A stretch of DNA of 64,000 nt from DATJMJ01 sp035508795 (lineage in GTDB: Bacteria > Actinomycetota > Acidimicrobiia > Acidimicrobiales > Palsa-688), in assembly GCA_035508795.1 (NCBI GenBank), contig DATJMJ010000068.1, positions 3,126 through 67,125 of the forward strand, in the 5' to 3' direction. The notes under the pieces were generated by a model. The model did no database searches. It had not been told where the DNA came from and worked only from the letters and a program-made list of their open reading frames with translations. Below, in pieces: positions 1-8,624 of the stretch. The position numbers were made by a program, and so were the translations under genes. Position 1 is the stretch's first letter. Each line of letters begins with the position of its first letter.

Positions 1-2697
1 CGCGGGCCCGTCGGCCAAGATCCCTCCCGGCCCTCCCGCCTGGCCATCGGTCTTCGAGTGGCCGTTGGAGCGGCCGGCAAAGCCCTCTCGTGCGGCTTCA
101 GAGCCTGCCCCGTTGCTGTCGTCCGGGTGATAGGACCACGACGGCCCTCTGTTGCCTTCCCAGAAGTTGCGCGTGCGCTCGCTCAGCATGTCTGTGAACC
201 GCCCCTTCGAGGCGCTTTCGCCGAGCGCGGGGCGCCGCACGCCAGCCAGTGGCGCCTGCGGCCTCCTCACCAGGACGACGAGACCTACCAGGGCAAGAAG
301 TGTCAACACCCAGCCCTCGTAGTCGACCGGCGTGTTGCCGTACGACATTGACACGTGGTGCGAGGTTGGGACGACGACCATGAGGTTCGGGCTGACCCGG
401 TAGACGCCCTTTGCGCCCGAAACTTGCCAGTTGGGGAAGTAGGAAATGGTCACCACGACAGGTACGCCGACTCGCGAGACGTTGAAGCTGATGGAAGCGT
501 TGTGCTCAACGATGTCCGAAACGGTGGTCGACGGCTCGGGCGTCACAGGCGGGCTGGTGTCGTCGTAAGGCACCCTCGCCCAATTTGACGGGCCTGTCGC
601 CGCGTAATAGACGTCCCAGTCGCTCGGGTCGTTGTACCAAGGCACCATGACCTTGAGCCACTTCGGCTGGCTTGCGTTGTTGAGCCCTTTCATCACGACC
701 GGCTGGTCAGCGAGCGCGTGGACACGCGGGGCGCTCGAGACGAGGTAGAGCTTCCAGTACTGCTCCTGGTTGCCCTGCGGGCCGCCCGAGTTGCTGCTCC
801 CGTAAGACACGAGGAACGGCCCGAACGTCTTGATCAGCTTGAGGGAAGGGTCTGCTGCGGCCTGCTGTTGCACCGCAGTGCTGAGGGCCATGTAGTACTT
901 CACACCGAGCATCTGGAGGTGGTCCACCCCGAGGGCCACGTTGGGCGAGGTGGCGTACGGCGAGAGGTCGTCGGGGAACACCTCGGGATCCGAAGGTTGC
1001 AGGGAAAGTTCGGACTGATCGATGAAATGGAACGGCGTGGTGGCCGAGGCCTCGTAGTAAAGCCCTTCCATCGAACCGATGCAGCCATTGGTCCAGTAAG
1101 GCAGGATCGTGAGGGCATCGGGCGTGCCGTAGTCGTTCATCGTGGAGTTGTACTCCCACATGACGTTGCCGCAGCCGTAGGTCTTGGAGGCCGCCTCCAA
1201 CTGGCTCACGATCTGCTCGTACTCGGGCCAGCGGGGCTTGGCGCAGTCTTTCGGGCAACCGTACTGGTAGCCGCTGTAGTTCCAGGTGACCCAGCTCGGG
1301 ATATCGGATTCCGTTTTTTGCGGGATGCCGAGGAAAAGAGCCGTCCCGCTCGCGTCCACTTTTTCCCCAGGCAGGACGCGCAGCGGGAACCCCACCCAGA
1401 GCAAGGCCAGCACGAGCACGAACAACGGCGCGGGCAGGAGGGCGGCGCGCAATGTGACCAGGTAGCTGGAAGCCCGTTCCGCCAGGGTGCAGTAAATCTC
1501 TCCCACGGCGAGCGCCGCTAGCAGGTAGAGGCAGAGGAACCAAAATGGCAGGACCCGCGCGTTCCACAGGATGCTCTGCGGCATGTAACGGAAGGCCAGT
1601 ACCGCGAGCAGGGCCATTATCGTGAGGAACTCACCGGTCCGGCGGCGACGCGAGACGGTTAGCGCGGCACCCACGCCGGCCAGGATGAACAACCATGTGT
1701 CCGAGGCCGGGAAAAGCGTTGCGATGTAGGTGGTTATCCTGCCGTACCCCATATCGGTCACATATGGCAAGCGGACAAAAAACGGCAGCGCCCACCACGC
1801 GGCCAGCAACCCTCCGACGATGACAGTCGGAGCCGACCACCAAAGGGCCCCGACCCAATCTCTCGTACGCAAGCCATAAAGCCCGATCAAGACGACGGCG
1901 CCCACGCCGGCGAACATTGCCGGGTCGATATGGGACATGAAGCAGCAAGCGAGCGTAACCGCAGCGAGCGCCCGGCAACGGCCGGTCTGCAGCCCCCTCA
2001 TGACCAGGCCGAGGAAAACGAGAGCAAACCAAAGGCTCCAACCGAAGGCAAATTCCCCTGCCAGGGTCGACAGGATGTTGCCGCCGTAGATGTCGAACTC
2101 GGCCCCGAAAATGAAGGGAAGAGTCCCCGCTGCCAGTACCGCCGGTACGGGGAAGGGGGCACGCGCCAGGCGGCCCATCAGCCAGCCCGCTACTGGCATG
2201 AGCACCATCGGCGCCGCCGTCGCGATCTTGAAGGCGATGTTGTAACTGAAGATGATCTTGGAAAGGACGACGACCGAGTAGATGGGCAGGGGGAAATAAA
2301 ACGTGACCGCCGGGAAGCCGTCCCAGTTGGACGACGTCCACCCGGTGAGGCGGAGGTTGGGTAACAGCTGGTGCATCGCCACCCACGGCAGGAGCACGTG
2401 TGCCCCGGTGTCACCACCGGAAATGGTGGTGTTGCGCAGGAGTTGCGAAGGCTGGAACTGCCACAGGACGAACACGACGCACACCGATACGACGATCAGG
2501 GTGGCGAGCGGCTCGGGCTGCGCCAGAGGCCGCAACCGCGCCCCCACCCAGCGGCCCGACCGGTACACGCGCTCCGCACGCCGCTGCCGCGGGTAGTAGA
2601 AGTCTCGCCTCGCCGAGCCGCCCGGCTCTTCCTCGTCGACGCGACTGCCAACCGCGGAGGCGGTTGCCTCCTCATCGATTTGGGTCACTCGTGCCAT
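1..2697 (-). CDS. PTPS-related multi-pass membrane protein (partial, runs off left edge)
   Basis: The minus-strand frame stays open from the ATG at 2697 to base 1, at least 899 codons, so the C-terminus lies outside the window. The N-terminus is charged and cytosolic (about 50 residues), followed by a membrane segment near residues 60-75, then a GGDTGAH motif. Many hydrophobic segments fill roughly residues 115-450. A long extracytoplasmic domain follows, containing Trp/Tyr-rich stretches such as YPYQYG-like and NDYGTP sequences. A late membrane helix (LLALVGLVVLV) precedes a hydrophilic tail. The GG/GHD-H motif and layout match the family of membrane proteins labelled '6-pyruvoyl-tetrahydropterin synthase-related', which resembles GT-C/YfhO-type glycosyltransferases. 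A role in envelope glycan assembly is inference from this layout and from the neighbouring glycosyltransferases. The family match is from memory of motifs. Confidence 0.75.
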   Translation of the reverse strand, partial: MARVTQIDEEATASAVGSRVDEEEPGGSARRDFYYPRQRRAERVYRSGRWVGARLRPLAQPEPLATLIVVSVCVVFVLWQFQPSQLLRNTTISGGDTGAHVLLPWVAMHQLLPNLRLTGWTSSNWDGFPAVTFYFPLPIYSVVVLSKIIFSYNIAFKIATAAPMVLMPVAGWLMGRLARAPFPVPAVLAAGTLPFIFGAEFDIYGGNILSTLAGEFAFGWSLWFALVFLGLVMRGLQTGRCRALAAVTLACCFMSHIDPAMFAGVGAVVLIGLYGLRTRDWVGALWWSAPTVIVGGLLAAWWALPFFVRLPYVTDMGYGRITTYIATLFPASDTWLFILAGVGAALTVSRRRRTGEFLTIMALLAVLAFRYMPQSILWNARVLPFWFLCLYLLAALAVGEIYCTLAERASSYLVTLRAALLPAPLFVLVLALLWVGFPLRVLPGEKVDASGTALFLGIPQKTESDIPSWVTWNYSGYQYGCPKDCAKPRWPEYEQIVSQLEAASKTYGCGNVMWEYNSTMNDYGTPDALTILPYWTNGCIGSMEGLYYEASATTPFHFIDQSELSLQPSDPEVFPDDLSPYATSPNVALGVDHLQMLGVKYYMALSTAVQQQAAADPSLKLIKTFGPFLVSYGSSNSGGPQGNQEQYWKLYLVSSAPRVHALADQPVVMKGLNNASQPKWLKVMVPWYNDPSDWDVYYAATGPSNWARVPYDDTSPPVTPEPSTTVSDIVEHNASISFNVSRVGVPVVVTISYFPNWQVSGAKGVYRVSPNLMVVVPTSHHVSMSYGNTPVDYEGWVLTLLALVGLVVLVRRPQAPLAGVRRPALGESASKGRFTDMLSERTRNFWEGNRGPSWSYHPDDSNGAGSEAAREGFAGRSNGHSKTDGQAGGPGGILADGPA

Positions 2698-2818
2698 TGT
2701 TACGTGTTCAGCGACGTGTCGGAAGCCGGGGCAGGAGGGTGGGCGCGGCGGCGCGGCACGTCAGCCACAAGGCTGAGCGCGGTACAGGACGCGATTTGGA
2801 GAGCGCGTCAGCGGCTGT

Positions 2819-2989
2819 TCAGCGGCCGACCGTCGCAAGGTCAAGCACCCCTGCGAGAGGCAGCAAGCCCTCACGGGTTTCCCACCAGCGCAGGTCGCAC
2901 GAAGAGCAGCTGTGAAGCGCCACCTGCTCGCCGCTCACGAGCATTTCTATGACCACCATTTCCCGCAGCTGGCAGTTGGGGCACTTCAT
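2819..2989 (-). CDS. 56-residue zinc-ribbon microprotein
   Basis: A short frame starts with ATG at 2989 and ends with TGA at 2819. Its start is preceded by a purine-rich ribosome site (AGGGAGAAG) at suitable spacing. The protein begins MKCPNCQLREM and has a second CSSC pair around residues 28-31, giving a two-knuckle CxxC...CxxC zinc ribbon, then RWWETREGLL. It lies between the PTPS-related membrane gene and DUF3499 on the same strand, about 120 bases from the former. Two perfectly spaced Cys pairs, the ribosome site and the lack of any other gene here support it as real. Function unknown; such mini zinc ribbons often bind protein or nucleic acid. Confidence 0.72.
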   Translation of the reverse strand: MKCPNCQLREMVVIEMLVSGEQVALHSCSSCDLRWWETREGLLPLAGVLDLATVGR

Positions 2990-3127
2990 ATAAGGCTCTT
3001 CTCCCTCTCCAGTCCACTAAATGCATCGGCAAAAACCGGCGCCGCCCTTAACTGGGTGCCATACCCCCAGCTCACAGGGTCGACAAGGGCCGAAGCAACG
3101 ATGAGAGGGCCAGGGAGCCCGGACGGC

Positions 3128-3577
3128 TCAGAGGATCGCGCTCAGGTCGCCTTCGACTTGGGAGGGAGCCGCCTTCGAGCCGCGGGTACCCGCACGGGCT
3201 GAGCCCCCGGTACCACCACGCGAGCCCGTTCGCGTGGTGCCGCCTTGGGACTGGCGCTTCGAGGTGCGCGCAGCCTGAGCGACCGGTACGGCCTCGTGAC
3301 CAGCGGCGGCGCCAGGTGATCCCCCGGCCGCAGCCGTGACCCCGGCCTCGTCCTTTCCTGCTCCCTCCCCATGCCGGCTTCGCCGGTCGACGCAGAACCA
3401 GCCACGCGGGACCCGCAAGTTGTCGGCGTGGCGAGCGCACAGCGGCCACTGCTGGAAGACCCCCGCATCAGGCTCGGGGTCGTCGTCCAGCCAGGCACAG
3501 CGCGCCTCGTAGTCGTAGCCGAACCAGGCCTCGGGCTGCCCGGGGCACGCCGGCCGGGCACAACGGGCGCGACGCAC
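3128..3577 (-). CDS. DUF3499 family protein
   Basis: 149 residues from a GTG start at 3577. The N-terminal ~65 residues carry the DUF3499 pattern: RxRCARPACPG, an aromatic FGYDYEARCAW strand, a CARHADNLRVPRGW segment. The four or more Cys plus His suggest a small metal-binding fold. The C-terminal ~80 residues are basic, Ala/Gly/Arg-rich and probably disordered. DUF3499 is an actinobacterial family of unknown function that usually sits near cell-envelope genes (DUF5719, large GT2, mannose-phosphate enzymes), and here those partners lie 3-8 kb away. It is divergent from ftsH with 39 bases between the starts, so the two promoters must overlap. Confident in the family, not in any function. Confidence 0.8.
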   Translation of the reverse strand: MRRARCARPACPGQPEAWFGYDYEARCAWLDDDPEPDAGVFQQWPLCARHADNLRVPRGWFCVDRRSRHGEGAGKDEAGVTAAAGGSPGAAAGHEAVPVAQAARTSKRQSQGGTTRTGSRGGTGGSARAGTRGSKAAPSQVEGDLSAIL

Positions 3578-3616
3578 ATATCGAAGTTACCGCGCGCCGC
3601 CTAGGATCAGGAACAT

Positions 3617-5614
3617 ATGAGCCGGCAGCCAGGCGACCTGAGGCCCGACCGCCAAAACAATACCGGGACCACGAGCGGCCCGGACCGTTCGTGGCGTTGG
3701 GTCGTCGGCGCGCTTGTGCTGATCATCCTGCTGATCGTCCTGGCTTCGGGCGTCGTCACCGAGCAGCAACCGCCGTCGATCAGCTGGGGGCAGTTCCAGA
3801 CCGAGCTCGAAACCCACCAGGTGCGCAAGGCGCAGCTCAACACGAGCAACGGCGTCGTCACGTTCACGACTGTCACGGGGGAGCAGGAGCAGACGCAGGG
3901 CCCGGGCGACGAGGTCCCCGACCAGACCGAGGTTTCTACCCTCTACAAGTACCTCGGCCAGGACCTTTCGGTCACTTCGCCGAGCGAGCCCTGGTACATA
4001 GCGCTCTTACCGGACATCCTGATCCTCGGCGGCCTCGTGCTGCTCTTCTTGTGGATGGCCAGGCGTGCCCAGGGCCAGATGGGCAACATCATGTCGATAG
4101 GCCGCAGCCGCGCAAAGGTTTACACGACCGAGCGCCCGCGGACCACGTTCGCCGATGTCGCCGGCTACGACGGGGTCAAGCTCGAGATCGGTGAGGTGGT
4201 CGATTTCCTGCGCAGCTCGAGCCGTTTCAAGGAGATAGGCGCCAAGATCCCCAAAGGCGTGCTCCTCGTCGGTCCGCCTGGCACCGGCAAAACCTTGCTG
4301 GCCCGTGCAGTGGCGGGCGAAGCGGGCGTGCCGTTCATGTCGGTCACCGGCTCGGACTTCATGGAGATGTTCGTCGGAGTAGGTGCTTCCAGGGTGCGTG
4401 ACCTGTTCCAGAGCGCCCGCAAACAGGCCCCGGCGATCATTTTCATCGACGAGATCGACTCGATCGGGCGCAAGCGCGGGGCGGGCCTCGGCGGCGGCCA
4501 CGACGAGCGCGAGCAGACCCTCAACCAGATGTTGGCCGAGATGGACGGTTTCGAGGCGACCGAGGGGATCGTGATGATGGCGGCGACCAACCGGCCCGAC
4601 ATCTTGGACCCCGCCCTTCTCAGGCCGGGCCGTTTCGACCGTCAGATCGTCGTACCTCTTCCCGACCTCGAGGAGCGCCTCCCGATCCTCAAGGTCCACT
4701 GCAAAGACAAGAGGATCGCGCCCGACGTGGACCTCACGGTCGTTGCCAGGGGCACGCCGGGGATGAGCGGTGCCGACCTCGCCAACCTTGTCAACGAGGC
4801 TGCCCTCCACGCGGTCCGTCGTGGGGCGCCCTCGATCGCGATGCGTGATTTCGACGCCGCCCGCGACCGTGTGCTCATGGGCCAGCGCCGCGAGTCGACG
4901 GTGCTCTCCGAAAAAGAAAAGATGGCCACCGCGTACCACGAGGGCGGCCATGCGGTCCTTGCCTACGTGCTGCCCGACGCAGATCCGGTCCACAAAGTAA
5001 CCATCCTGCCGACCGGCATGGCGCTCGGTGTCACCCAGCAGTTGCCGATAGAGGAGCGCCACACCTATTGGAGGGAGTACATCGAGGACTCACTTTGCGT
5101 GATGATGGGTGGCCGCTGCGCCGAGCAGCTGATGTTCAACACCCTGTCGACAGGCGGGTCCAACGACCTCCAGCGCGCCACCGAGACGGCCCGCAAGATG
5201 GTCCGCGAGTTCGGCATGTCCGAACGTGTCGGCCCGATGGCGTGGGGCAACGGGGGCGAGGTCTTCCTCGGCGACGACCTGATGCACAGCCGCGACTACA
5301 GCGACGAGACGGCGCGGGTTGTGGACGAGGAGGTCGAGCGTATCCTGCGGGACCAGGAGTCACGGGCCACCCGGTTGCTCCGCGAGCACCAGAGGGGGTT
5401 GGCGGCCGTTGCGCAGGCGCTCATCGAGCGTGAGACGATCGACGGGCCCGAAGTGTCCCGCCTCGTGGACCAGGCATACGGGCGGCCGGTGCACGAACAC
5501 CTCGAAGTACCGAGTTTCGTGGGAGTGGCGGCCAACGGCGGCAGGGGCGACGGGCAGGCGTACGCGGGTGAGGCACCGGTGGGCGGCGCCGCGGGCCCAG
5601 GGCTTCACGGCTGA
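3617..5614 (+). CDS. ftsH: ATP-dependent zinc metalloprotease FtsH
   Basis: 665 residues, normal length. Membrane-anchored hexameric AAA+ protease that degrades membrane and short-lived cytosolic proteins. Two membrane helices (about 28-47 and 126-147) flank a periplasmic-side domain. Walker A GPPGTGKT is at 219-226, Walker B IIFIDEID at 274-281, and the second region of homology (RPGRFDRQ) follows. The zinc site is HEGGH at 441-445, with the usual HEAGH Ala changed to Gly; both His and the Glu are kept. A third-ligand segment (GGSNDLQRAT) is present. ATG at 3617 has AGGA eight bases upstream. The C-terminal tail after about residue 620 is Gly/Ala-rich. Divergent from DUF3499. Confidence 0.97.
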   Translation: MSRQPGDLRPDRQNNTGTTSGPDRSWRWVVGALVLIILLIVLASGVVTEQQPPSISWGQFQTELETHQVRKAQLNTSNGVVTFTTVTGEQEQTQGPGDEVPDQTEVSTLYKYLGQDLSVTSPSEPWYIALLPDILILGGLVLLFLWMARRAQGQMGNIMSIGRSRAKVYTTERPRTTFADVAGYDGVKLEIGEVVDFLRSSSRFKEIGAKIPKGVLLVGPPGTGKTLLARAVAGEAGVPFMSVTGSDFMEMFVGVGASRVRDLFQSARKQAPAIIFIDEIDSIGRKRGAGLGGGHDEREQTLNQMLAEMDGFEATEGIVMMAATNRPDILDPALLRPGRFDRQIVVPLPDLEERLPILKVHCKDKRIAPDVDLTVVARGTPGMSGADLANLVNEAALHAVRRGAPSIAMRDFDAARDRVLMGQRRESTVLSEKEKMATAYHEGGHAVLAYVLPDADPVHKVTILPTGMALGVTQQLPIEERHTYWREYIEDSLCVMMGGRCAEQLMFNTLSTGGSNDLQRATETARKMVREFGMSERVGPMAWGNGGEVFLGDDLMHSRDYSDETARVVDEEVERILRDQESRATRLLREHQRGLAAVAQALIERETIDGPEVSRLVDQAYGRPVHEHLEVPSFVGVAANGGRGDGQAYAGEAPVGGAAGPGLHG

Positions 5615-5695
5615 CGAGGCGGACAGCTGCCAGGCGAGCAAGATCCGAGACCTTTCGGGCCCGGTTTCAGCCTGAGCGAGAGCAGCCCGGCCCCG

Positions 5696-7129
5696 GTGCA
5701 CCGGCCGCGTTACCGGGGCGGTGCGCGCCGGAGGCGTTCGCCCCGCCGCTGGTGGCTCCCCCTGCTGGCCATGGTCGTCATCGCCGCCGGAGTTGCCGGC
5801 GGGATCGAGTACGAGGACCACAAAAGCACCGCCCATAATTCGGCGGCGACATCGACGACGCTCCTGACGCCCCCGACGACCGTGAAGCCCGTCCCGCCTC
5901 CGCCGGTCGGCAGCGCGCTTTCGGCGCCGCTCGGCGTGCCCATCACAGAACCGCTCGTGCTGAAAGGTACAGGCGCCCAACTGCTCATCATCGGCGGCGC
6001 GGTCAGCAACGGGACACCTGCCTCCGGCGGGTTCCTCTTCGACACCACGACGGGCGCCCTCCACCTGGCTGTCGACCTCGTGGGAGCCGGCGTCTACGAC
6101 GCTTCGGGCGCCGGTCTCGGGAGCGAGGACTTCATCTTCGGAGGAAAGGGGCCGTCTGTCACGTCGAGCGTGCAGTCTTTCCCGGCGCCCGGCTTAGCCG
6201 CCCCCACGGCCACGACGGCCTCCAGCCCCGCAACAGCTCTTCCCTCCGGCCCGGGTGGGTCGTCGTCGAGCACCGCCACCACTGCCCGGCGCAACCCGGT
6301 GGCGACGGCGACTTACACCGCAGCTCTCCCCGCGCCGCGGGCGGGTTCTGTTGCGGTGCGAGTCGGCACGGCGATCTACATCGTCGGCGGGTACCACGGG
6401 ACCTCGGCCGAGGGAGGGGTCCTGACCACCCTCGACGGAGCCACGTTCACGACGATCGCCACCCTGCCGGTCGCCGTCCGCGACGCCGGGGTGGCGGCTG
6501 TCGGCGGCAACATCTACGTGTTCGGCGGTGAACGGCTGGCGCCTTTGGGCGCGACGCCGGCAACGCCCCCGGTCACCAAGGCGAAAGGCTCGGCGACCAA
6601 ACCCGGCACCGTTGCCAAGGCTGCAGCTGCCACCAGGGGGACAGGTCTTGGAGCCCAGCTGGACGCATCGATCAGGCTGGCAGCGCCAACCGGCAAGGGG
6701 AAGGGGGCCGCGACGGCTGCCACCACCCACCCGGCAGTCGCTCACCCGGCGGCGCACCCCGCAGCGCTGGCTTGGTCCCCTACGGACTACATCCAAAAGG
6801 TGAGCCCCGTGACAGGTAAGGCAACAGTGATCGGTCACCTCCCTGCTGCCCTCGAAGGCTTGATCGCCGTTACCGTCGACGGGCATATCTACGTCACCGG
6901 CGGCGACGGGCCCGCGGGCGTGAACGGCGTTATCTGGGGCTTCGAACCCCAGACAGGTGCGCTCCTCCCCAAGGGGCACCTCTCCCAACCCGTCTACGAC
7001 GCCGGGTCGGCTGTGCTCGGTGACACGGCCTGGTTGATCGGCGGCCAGGGCACTGGCGGCCGCCTCTTGAGCACGGTTCAGACCTTCAGGCTCACGTCTG
7101 GCGCAGCGCGAACAGCGGCGACAGGTTAG
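5696..7129 (+). CDS. Membrane-anchored kelch-repeat protein
   Basis: 477 residues from a GTG start 81 bases after ftsH. A basic N-terminus (RYRGGARRRR) and a membrane helix near residues 20-40 make a signal anchor, so the bulk is extracytoplasmic. Several kelch blades are visible: LLIIGGAVSNG, IYIVGGYHGTS, NIYVFGGERL, IYVTGGDGPAG and AWLIGGQGTGG, each with the GG pair of the beta-propeller blade. Ala/Thr/Lys-rich inserts interrupt the propeller at about residues 180-200 and 280-360. No catalytic motif is seen; the propeller probably binds protein or glycan. The last 38 bases overlap the converging DUF5719 gene. The weak ribosome site leaves the exact start uncertain. Confidence 0.8.
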   Translation: MHRPRYRGGARRRRSPRRWWLPLLAMVVIAAGVAGGIEYEDHKSTAHNSAATSTTLLTPPTTVKPVPPPPVGSALSAPLGVPITEPLVLKGTGAQLLIIGGAVSNGTPASGGFLFDTTTGALHLAVDLVGAGVYDASGAGLGSEDFIFGGKGPSVTSSVQSFPAPGLAAPTATTASSPATALPSGPGGSSSSTATTARRNPVATATYTAALPAPRAGSVAVRVGTAIYIVGGYHGTSAEGGVLTTLDGATFTTIATLPVAVRDAGVAAVGGNIYVFGGERLAPLGATPATPPVTKAKGSATKPGTVAKAAAATRGTGLGAQLDASIRLAAPTGKGKGAATAATTHPAVAHPAAHPAALAWSPTDYIQKVSPVTGKATVIGHLPAALEGLIAVTVDGHIYVTGGDGPAGVNGVIWGFEPQTGALLPKGHLSQPVYDAGSAVLGDTAWLIGGQGTGGRLLSTVQTFRLTSGAARTAATG

Positions 7130-8624
7130 ACCCCACCGACCGCAACAAAGAGTACAAGTCCTGTTCCACGAGGACGGGCGCCGAGCTACGGACCGCGAAC
7201 GGGCCGCCCGTCGAGCTTTCCGGGACCTGCACCGTCGCGGTACCTCCCGGTGCGAGCCGGACCTCGGTCGCTGCCGTAGGCGCGGTGGCGGCACCTCCCC
7301 GGCTGCTCAAGAGCTGGACCGACACCGTGGCCGTCCCTTCACCCGGGTTGAGCACCTCGACCCGGGGACGGGCCAGTTGCTTGACCCGGGCTCCGCTCAG
7401 CATGAGCCCGTCGGACGCCGGGACCAAGAGCCAGCCCGAGGCCGGCGTGCTCTCCCCATAGAGCACCCCGAGCCCGCGGGCAGCCGAGGGTGGGGCATCC
7501 ATGACGAAGCGTTCGGCCACCACGCCGACCCCGTCCGTGCTCTCGAGGTGAGCCGAGTAGGCGATGCCCGGTAGGGCCCAGGGCGCCCCGTTGGTCGTGA
7601 GGAAGGCAGACCCGTAAGGCGCAATGGTGAGCGGGACAGTGCTCCTGGCACCCGCGGGCGAGGCAAGGTCGAGGGTCAGGCGGGCTGTGGCCTGCCCCGG
7701 GTTGTAGACCGCGTAGCTTTCGGTAATGCCCGGCCCCTCGCCTCCGGCCGGCCACCACTGCGAGGTCGAAGGCACCGTGCTGCCCAGTGCAAGTGTGATC
7801 CCCGGAACCGGGATGACCGGGTTGACAGCCCCCGGGGCGCCGCGCGGGGGCGCACCCGGCGGCGGAGGCGTAACGATCTCGGTCTGGTAGGCCACGAACT
7901 CGCCCGTCCGGGCGCTCACAGTCACGGCAATGTGCTGGCGCCGGCGAAGGTGGCTACCGAGGTCGAGGATCGTCAGCCCGTCCGGCGGCACAACCACGCC
8001 CTGGAAATCCATCGGCAGCTCCCGGCCCTGCTCTGTGGTGAAGGACAAGTCGGCGACAGCGGTAACCGGGTAAGGGTTGACGAGCGAGATCTCGTCCCAC
8101 GCGTTCCTCAGCGTCGCCCCGTCGGCGAAATACCACTCCCGGGCGCCGGCGGAGGCGCAGGGCTGGCTCGACGTCCCGTGGGGCGTGCTCACGACCTGGG
8201 TCACCGTCGCCATGCCGCCGTACAGGGTGACGATCGCGCCCAGCCACTGGTCGGACCTGCTGCCGGGCACGCCTGGCAGCTCCTCCTGCAGCGTCCTTGT
8301 CGAGCCCGGTGGCAGGGAGACACTTACGGCACGGCGGTAGCGCTCCTGCGACACGAGGTCGACCGTGCCGGCGACCGTTGCGCTGCCGCCGTTCGAAAAG
8401 ACGAGCTCTCCGGACGCAACGCTCCCGGGCGCCTCCGTCGCACCGGCGCAGGACCACGACGAAGAGATGGCCGCAGTGGAGACCACGCTCTCGTGGAAGC
8501 CCAGGCTCCCAGCTGCAGGCGTCGAGTTGTTGTTGTTGTGCGCGGGAGCACGCCCGGCGACAGAGCCGGCAACCACCAGGGCGACAAGTGCGAGCGCAAC
8601 GGGGAGGCGCCGGACGTCAGCCAA
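7092..8624 (-). CDS. DUF5719 family secreted/anchored protein
   Basis: 510 residues from a TTG start at 8624, overlapping the 3' end of the upstream glycosyltransferase by 8 bases, so the pair is translationally coupled. An N-terminal hydrophobic segment (VALALVALVVAGSVAG) is a signal or anchor, followed by an Asn-rich spacer. The body is beta-rich repeats with the DUF5719 signature: WYFADGAT, a later SQWWPAGG segment, and 'NPG' turns (VYNPGQA, VLNPGEG). These resemble repeated immunoglobulin-like units. In actinobacteria DUF5719 typically follows a very large membrane GT2, exactly as here. Likely an exported partner of envelope glycan synthesis; molecular role unknown. Confidence 0.78.
   Translation of the reverse strand: MADVRRLPVALALVALVVAGSVAGRAPAHNNNNSTPAAGSLGFHESVVSTAAISSSWSCAGATEAPGSVASGELVFSNGGSATVAGTVDLVSQERYRRAVSVSLPPGSTRTLQEELPGVPGSRSDQWLGAIVTLYGGMATVTQVVSTPHGTSSQPCASAGAREWYFADGATLRNAWDEISLVNPYPVTAVADLSFTTEQGRELPMDFQGVVVPPDGLTILDLGSHLRRRQHIAVTVSARTGEFVAYQTEIVTPPPPGAPPRGAPGAVNPVIPVPGITLALGSTVPSTSQWWPAGGEGPGITESYAVYNPGQATARLTLDLASPAGARSTVPLTIAPYGSAFLTTNGAPWALPGIAYSAHLESTDGVGVVAERFVMDAPPSAARGLGVLYGESTPASGWLLVPASDGLMLSGARVKQLARPRVEVLNPGEGTATVSVQLLSSRGGAATAPTAATEVRLAPGGTATVQVPESSTGGPFAVRSSAPVLVEQDLYSLLRSVGSNLSPLFALRQT

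Noticed and set aside
707..1567. Long minus-strand open frame of Arg/Pro-rich sequence
   Set aside because: It is in a different frame of the PTPS-related gene; the true frame gives membrane helices and a coherent extracytoplasmic domain, this one does not.
4937..4951. HEGGH instead of HEAGH in FtsH as an inactivating change
   Set aside because: The metal ligands and catalytic Glu of HExxH are unchanged; Ala to Gly is conservative.
4007..5062. 351-codon antisense frame inside ftsH
   Set aside because: It is the complement of highly conserved FtsH codons; its His/Asp/Arg-rich product has no motif.
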